Of a stretch of 24,183 nt of DNA, positions 21,488 to 24,183 are shown in pieces. The notes below the pieces were generated by a model. That model worked only from the letters and a program-made list of their open reading frames with translations, was not told where the DNA came from and ran no database searches. Within the stretch, counting starts at the first letter, position 1; every line of letters starts with the position of its first letter. Both the position numbers and the translations under genes were made by a program. Origin of the DNA: an uncultured Caryophanales bacterium (GTDB lineage: Bacteria; Bacillota_I; Bacilli_A; Izemoplasmatales; Hujiaoplasmataceae); contig CALGNF010000002.1 of NCBI GenBank assembly GCA_937958685.1, positions 1 through 24,183 on the forward strand. The letters are read 5' to 3'.

Positions 21488-22541
21488 AGCGTCGCACCTT
21501 CATTCTGTGTTTGAGTTTCTGGAGAAACAGCTTGAGCTTGAAATGGGATGTCTGGATCAGTCTGATCAGGCCGCCCGGATAGAACATGACGACCAAGACG
21601 ATCAAGGCGCCGTTGAAGATGACGATCAGGGCCGGATTCTGCACAAAGAACGGGATGTTGTTCAAGACCGCCAGGTTGAGCCCGTAGATCAGAAAGACGC
21701 CCAGGATGATGCCGAAGATCGACTGGGCGCCGCCGACGATGACGGCGGCGAGGATCTCCAACGAGAACGCCAGGTTCCATTGGGGCGCATAACTGAACTT
21801 GATGTACATGATGTAGAGGATGCCGCCCAAAACGGCGAAGACGGTCGAGATGATGAAGGCCAGCAGCCGGTATTTCATCAGGCTGATGCCCAAGGACTGG
21901 GCGGCGGAATCGCTGTTCTTCATCGCGAGGAGCGCCCGGCCGGTCGGGCTTTTGATGATGTTGATGGTGGCGATCATCGCCAGGACGAACACGACTGTGA
22001 TCGTGACATAGACAGCCTCGGTCGAGACCGGTTGGTTGAAAATCGTGAAGTTGCGGAAGGAACGGCCGGAAAAACCGCCGGTGAATTTGTCATAGCTGAT
22101 GAAGAAGGCGCGGAGGATTTCCGCCAGACCGAGCGTGATGATCGCCAGATACATGCCCTCGATCCTTAGCGAGATGAAACCGACGATCAGGCCGACGACG
22201 ATGGCGATGCCGAAGGCCAGAGCCAACGTGGGCAGCAGCGGCCAGTTGAGGATGCCGGAGAAATAGCCCATGACGAAGGTGCCGAGTCCGACAAGCCCGG
22301 CGGTGCCGAGCGAGGCTAACCCGCCAAAGCCAAGCAAGAGCGAGAAACCGAGGGCGATGATCGAGTAGATCATCGTCAGGACGACGGCGTTGACGACGCC
22401 GATCTGGACCAATCCCCCCATGCGGAGCAAGAGGACGACGAGCAGAAGCGCGCCGAAGACGACAAAGCCGAAATATGGATGCTTGATGATCAGATTCAAA
22501 TTTTTTCCCCATTCACGGAGAAGCGTGCGCAGTTTCAGCAT
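21471..22541 (-). CDS. livM: ABC transporter permease, LivM family
   Basis: This 356-residue polytopic membrane protein, one of the two pore-forming subunits, has hydrophobic segments throughout. It shows the LivM pattern GFGGLASLGTAGLVGLGTF in an early cytoplasmic loop and GRALLAMKNSDSAAQSLGIS in the coupling helix region, which contacts the ATPases. A short cytoplasmic N-terminus and a basic C-terminus match the family. An AAGGTG site six bases upstream fixes the ATG, and the preceding permease gene stops three bases before. The stop is TGA. Confidence 0.94.
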   Translation of the reverse strand: MLKLRTLLREWGKNLNLIIKHPYFGFVVFGALLLVVLLLRMGGLVQIGVVNAVVLTMIYSIIALGFSLLLGFGGLASLGTAGLVGLGTFVMGYFSGILNWPLLPTLALAFGIAIVVGLIVGFISLRIEGMYLAIITLGLAEILRAFFISYDKFTGGFSGRSFRNFTIFNQPVSTEAVYVTITVVFVLAMIATINIIKSPTGRALLAMKNSDSAAQSLGISLMKYRLLAFIISTVFAVLGGILYIMYIKFSYAPQWNLAFSLEILAAVIVGGAQSIFGIILGVFLIYGLNLAVLNNIPFFVQNPALIVIFNGALIVLVVMFYPGGLIRLIQTSHFKLKLFLQKLKHRMKVRRYGEDD

Positions 22542-22544
22542 CGT

Positions 22545-23645
22545 CTACACCTTCTTTGCGGTCTTCTTGCCGAAAAGTCCCAGAGGCTTGGCAAGCACGA
22601 GCAGGAGGATGATCGCATAGACGATGACGTTTTGCCACGTGTCGTTGAAAAAAGGCGCCACGGAGGAGAAGAGCGTGATCAGGAAGGCGCCGATCAGGGA
22701 ACCGCCGAAGGAGGCGAAACTGCCGAGGACGGCTGCCATGAAGGCGTTGACCTGCACGGGCACCATCGAGGCGACCTGCACCTGGGTTCCCGAGGAGGCG
22801 AAGAAGAACGCGGCGATCGCACCCAGTCCGCCGGCAATCGCCCAGCTCATCGCCGTGATCACGCGGGTGTTGACACCCATCATCGAGGCGACGATCTCGC
22901 TTGAGGCGGTCGCCCGCACGCCCAAACCCCACTTGGTGAAGCGGAGGGCGGCGAACAACAGCGCGAGGACGGCGAAGGTGATGGCAATCGCATAGAGGTT
23001 CTGTGTCGGGATCACCAGGAAGTTCTCGCCGATCGTAATGAGTTCGACATCATAACTGAAGGCTGGCAAGGTGATCGGATTGGTGCCGAAGAGGACGGGA
23101 ATCAGACCCATTAGGACCATGACCAGTCCCATCGTGATCATCTGCTTGCCGACGGATGTCACGTAGCGGCCGCGGCGGATGATCGCGACATCGATGAACA
23201 AACCTAGAAGGAAAGAGATCAAGACTCCGGCCAGAAGCCCGAGAAAGAGCCTGGTCGAGAGGCTCATGCCGGCCACCCCGCTCAAGCGGATGACGACGGT
23301 GGCCGCGAAGAAGGCGCCGAATGTTGCCATCATGCCTTGGGCAAAGTTGGTCGTCACCGATGTCTTGAAGATCAGGACGACGCCGGTCGTCGCCAGCATC
23401 AGGATGCAGAGGTCGACCGTATTGAGCAGGAAGATCTGGACGATCAACTGCCAGGTGAAGGTTTTCAAGGTGACATAGATGACGCTGCCGATCCCCAGAA
23501 CGAGCAGGACATTGATCAGCCGGGAACGGTAGAGCGGACGTTTGAGTTGTTTGCGGAAAACGAGGAGATCGACGAGAAAATAGACGAGGATGATCCCGCC
23601 GACGATGGCGAAAATCTCCTTGACAGCCAGATTGACATCACCCAT
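22545..23645 (-). CDS. livH: ABC transporter permease, LivH family
   Basis: This 366-residue polytopic membrane protein is the second pore subunit. Family features are TTNFAQGMMATFGAFFAATV near residue 100 and the coupling segment GLGVRATASSEIVASMMGVNTRVIT near 225. The N-terminus carries about 65 residues with two hydrophobic segments before the conserved domain, making it longer than typical LivH (about 290-300). The ATG at 23645 shares one base with the stop of the upstream KAS III-like gene (TGATG), so translation is coupled. It acts with livM, livG, livF and the binding lipoprotein. Confidence 0.92.
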   Translation of the reverse strand: MGDVNLAVKEIFAIVGGIILVYFLVDLLVFRKQLKRPLYRSRLINVLLVLGIGSVIYVTLKTFTWQLIVQIFLLNTVDLCILMLATTGVVLIFKTSVTTNFAQGMMATFGAFFAATVVIRLSGVAGMSLSTRLFLGLLAGVLISFLLGLFIDVAIIRRGRYVTSVGKQMITMGLVMVLMGLIPVLFGTNPITLPAFSYDVELITIGENFLVIPTQNLYAIAITFAVLALLFAALRFTKWGLGVRATASSEIVASMMGVNTRVITAMSWAIAGGLGAIAAFFFASSGTQVQVASMVPVQVNAFMAAVLGSFASFGGSLIGAFLITLFSSVAPFFNDTWQNVIVYAIILLLVLAKPLGLFGKKTAKKV

Positions 23646-24134
23646 CAGGCATCACCCCACTTGATGATGTTGGCCGCCCAGACATAACCGATCCCGGCGG
23701 CGAGCATGCAGATGACGCTGCCGTCAACGACCTTGCCTTGTGCGAGTCCCAGGTGCAAAGACAGGATCTGGTCGATCTGGCCGATGTGGCCGTAATTTTC
23801 GAGATAAATCGTTTGCTCAGGCGTAAGTCCAAGATCCTTGAGCAGACTCTCGTGACCCGAACGCTTGATGTGCAGGATCGCCAGATAATCGATGTCTGCG
23901 CGTTTCATGGCGGATTTGGCGAGGGCTTGGTCGATGCACTGATACCAGTTGGGCATCGAGACCAGATTGAGCCGGTCCTTCATCTTTTGCGGATCCATCA
24001 GCCGCAAGCTTTTTTTGGCCACTTCGAGATTGGCGCAGGTGATCGGGTTGGCGGTGCCGCCGATCTCGACGCCCGCCGTGCGGGAAAGCGACCCGTCGGC
24101 GATGATGTGGGACCCGAGCAAAAGATTGCGCCCG
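23645..24134 (-). CDS. 3-oxoacyl-ACP synthase III-like (thiolase-fold) protein, C-terminal part
   Basis: About 162 residues are visible. The frame is open to the right and runs into adapter sequence at 24135, so the N-terminal half with the active-site cysteine is missing. The C-terminal thiolase-fold domain is recognisable: ISMPNW-like dimer segment (VSMPNWYQ), DIDYLAILHIKRSGHESLL with the predicted catalytic His, and YLENYGHIGQIDQ with the predicted Asn, matching the His/Asn pair of KAS III. It ends with LLAAGIGYVWAANIIKW. Members of this fold condense acyl-CoA or acyl-ACP with malonyl-ACP, or catalyse related acyl transfers. Coupling to a Liv-type transporter and a CoA-transferase suggests it acts on a CoA thioester of the imported substrate rather than in fatty acid synthesis. 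This is inference. Confidence 0.8.
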
Positions 24135-24183
24135 AGATCGGAAGAGCGTCGTGTAGGGAAAGAGTGTAGATCTAGGTGGGCGC
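24135..24183. other. Illumina TruSeq adapter contamination at the contig end
   Basis: From 24135 the sequence reads AGATCGGAAGAGCGTCGTG and continues as the known Illumina read-through adapter to the window end, with two mismatches in the last ten or so bases. Antisense frames here translate to the well-known artefact peptide GRASCRERV. This stretch is not genomic. Confidence 0.97.

Noticed and set aside
23738..24169. Plus-strand open frame ending in GRASCRERV
   Set aside because: The end is translated Illumina adapter and the rest is antisense to the KAS III-like gene.

Overview
The window reads as a stretch of a Gram-positive-type genome: a Bacillota member or a deep-branching, walled-type relative of the Mollicutes (Izemoplasma/Acholeplasma-like). 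This placement is inference. It rests on strong AGGAGG-type ribosome sites, near-consensus sigma-A promoters in AT-rich gaps, SipW-type signal peptidases with camelysin/TasA-like substrates, a lipoprotein with a Thr/Ala/Pro linker, a YycJ-type hydrolase and fermentative pyruvate:ferredoxin oxidoreductase. UGA is a stop (for example at the end of livM), so this is not the Mycoplasma code. Every gene supported here is on the minus strand. The long plus-strand open frames are antisense shadows in GC-rich genes. The last 49 bases (24135-24183) are Illumina adapter, so the right edge is an assembly end.

Transcription runs from right to left. (1) 14658-24134 is one tightly packed operon whose promoter lies outside the window. 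It holds the C-terminal part of a KAS III-like thiolase-fold enzyme, a complete branched-chain-amino-acid-type ABC importer (two permeases, an ATPase with an unusual ~215-residue coiled-coil N-terminus, a second ATPase and a binding lipoprotein), an acetyl-CoA hydrolase/CoA-transferase family protein and two alpha/beta hydrolases. Together these suggest uptake and CoA-dependent processing of an organic acid or amino-acid-like substrate that cannot be identified from sequence.

(2) 5021-14564 is the most interesting part. A perfect consensus promoter (TTGACA-17-TATAAT) with upstream A-tracts drives a leader containing a class I cyclic-di-GMP (GEMM-I) riboswitch. A terminator overlaps the 3' end of the aptamer. 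Nine genes follow: three exported surface proteins sharing a C-terminal motif, a SipW-type signal peptidase, a membrane-anchored McrB-like AAA+ ATPase, a DUF2357-like protein with a long charged coiled coil, two more short SipW-type exported proteins and a second SipW-type peptidase, then a terminator. I read this as a c-di-GMP-switched system for exporting and assembling an extracellular fibre or matrix, with an unusual AAA+ module built in. That module does not belong to the known tapA-sipW-tasA set.

(3) 1-5018 holds separately promoted housekeeping genes: a YycJ/WalJ-type metallo-beta-lactamase-fold hydrolase, pyruvate:ferredoxin oxidoreductase with its own promoter and terminator, and the N-terminal part of a YwaF-like membrane protein running off the left edge.

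Large gaps are accounted for. 14282-14657 holds the riboswitch leader and promoter. 11030-11228 is AT-rich with a possible internal promoter and palindrome. 12396-12553 holds two strong hairpins. No tRNA, rRNA, CRISPR array, insertion sequence or prophage gene was seen.
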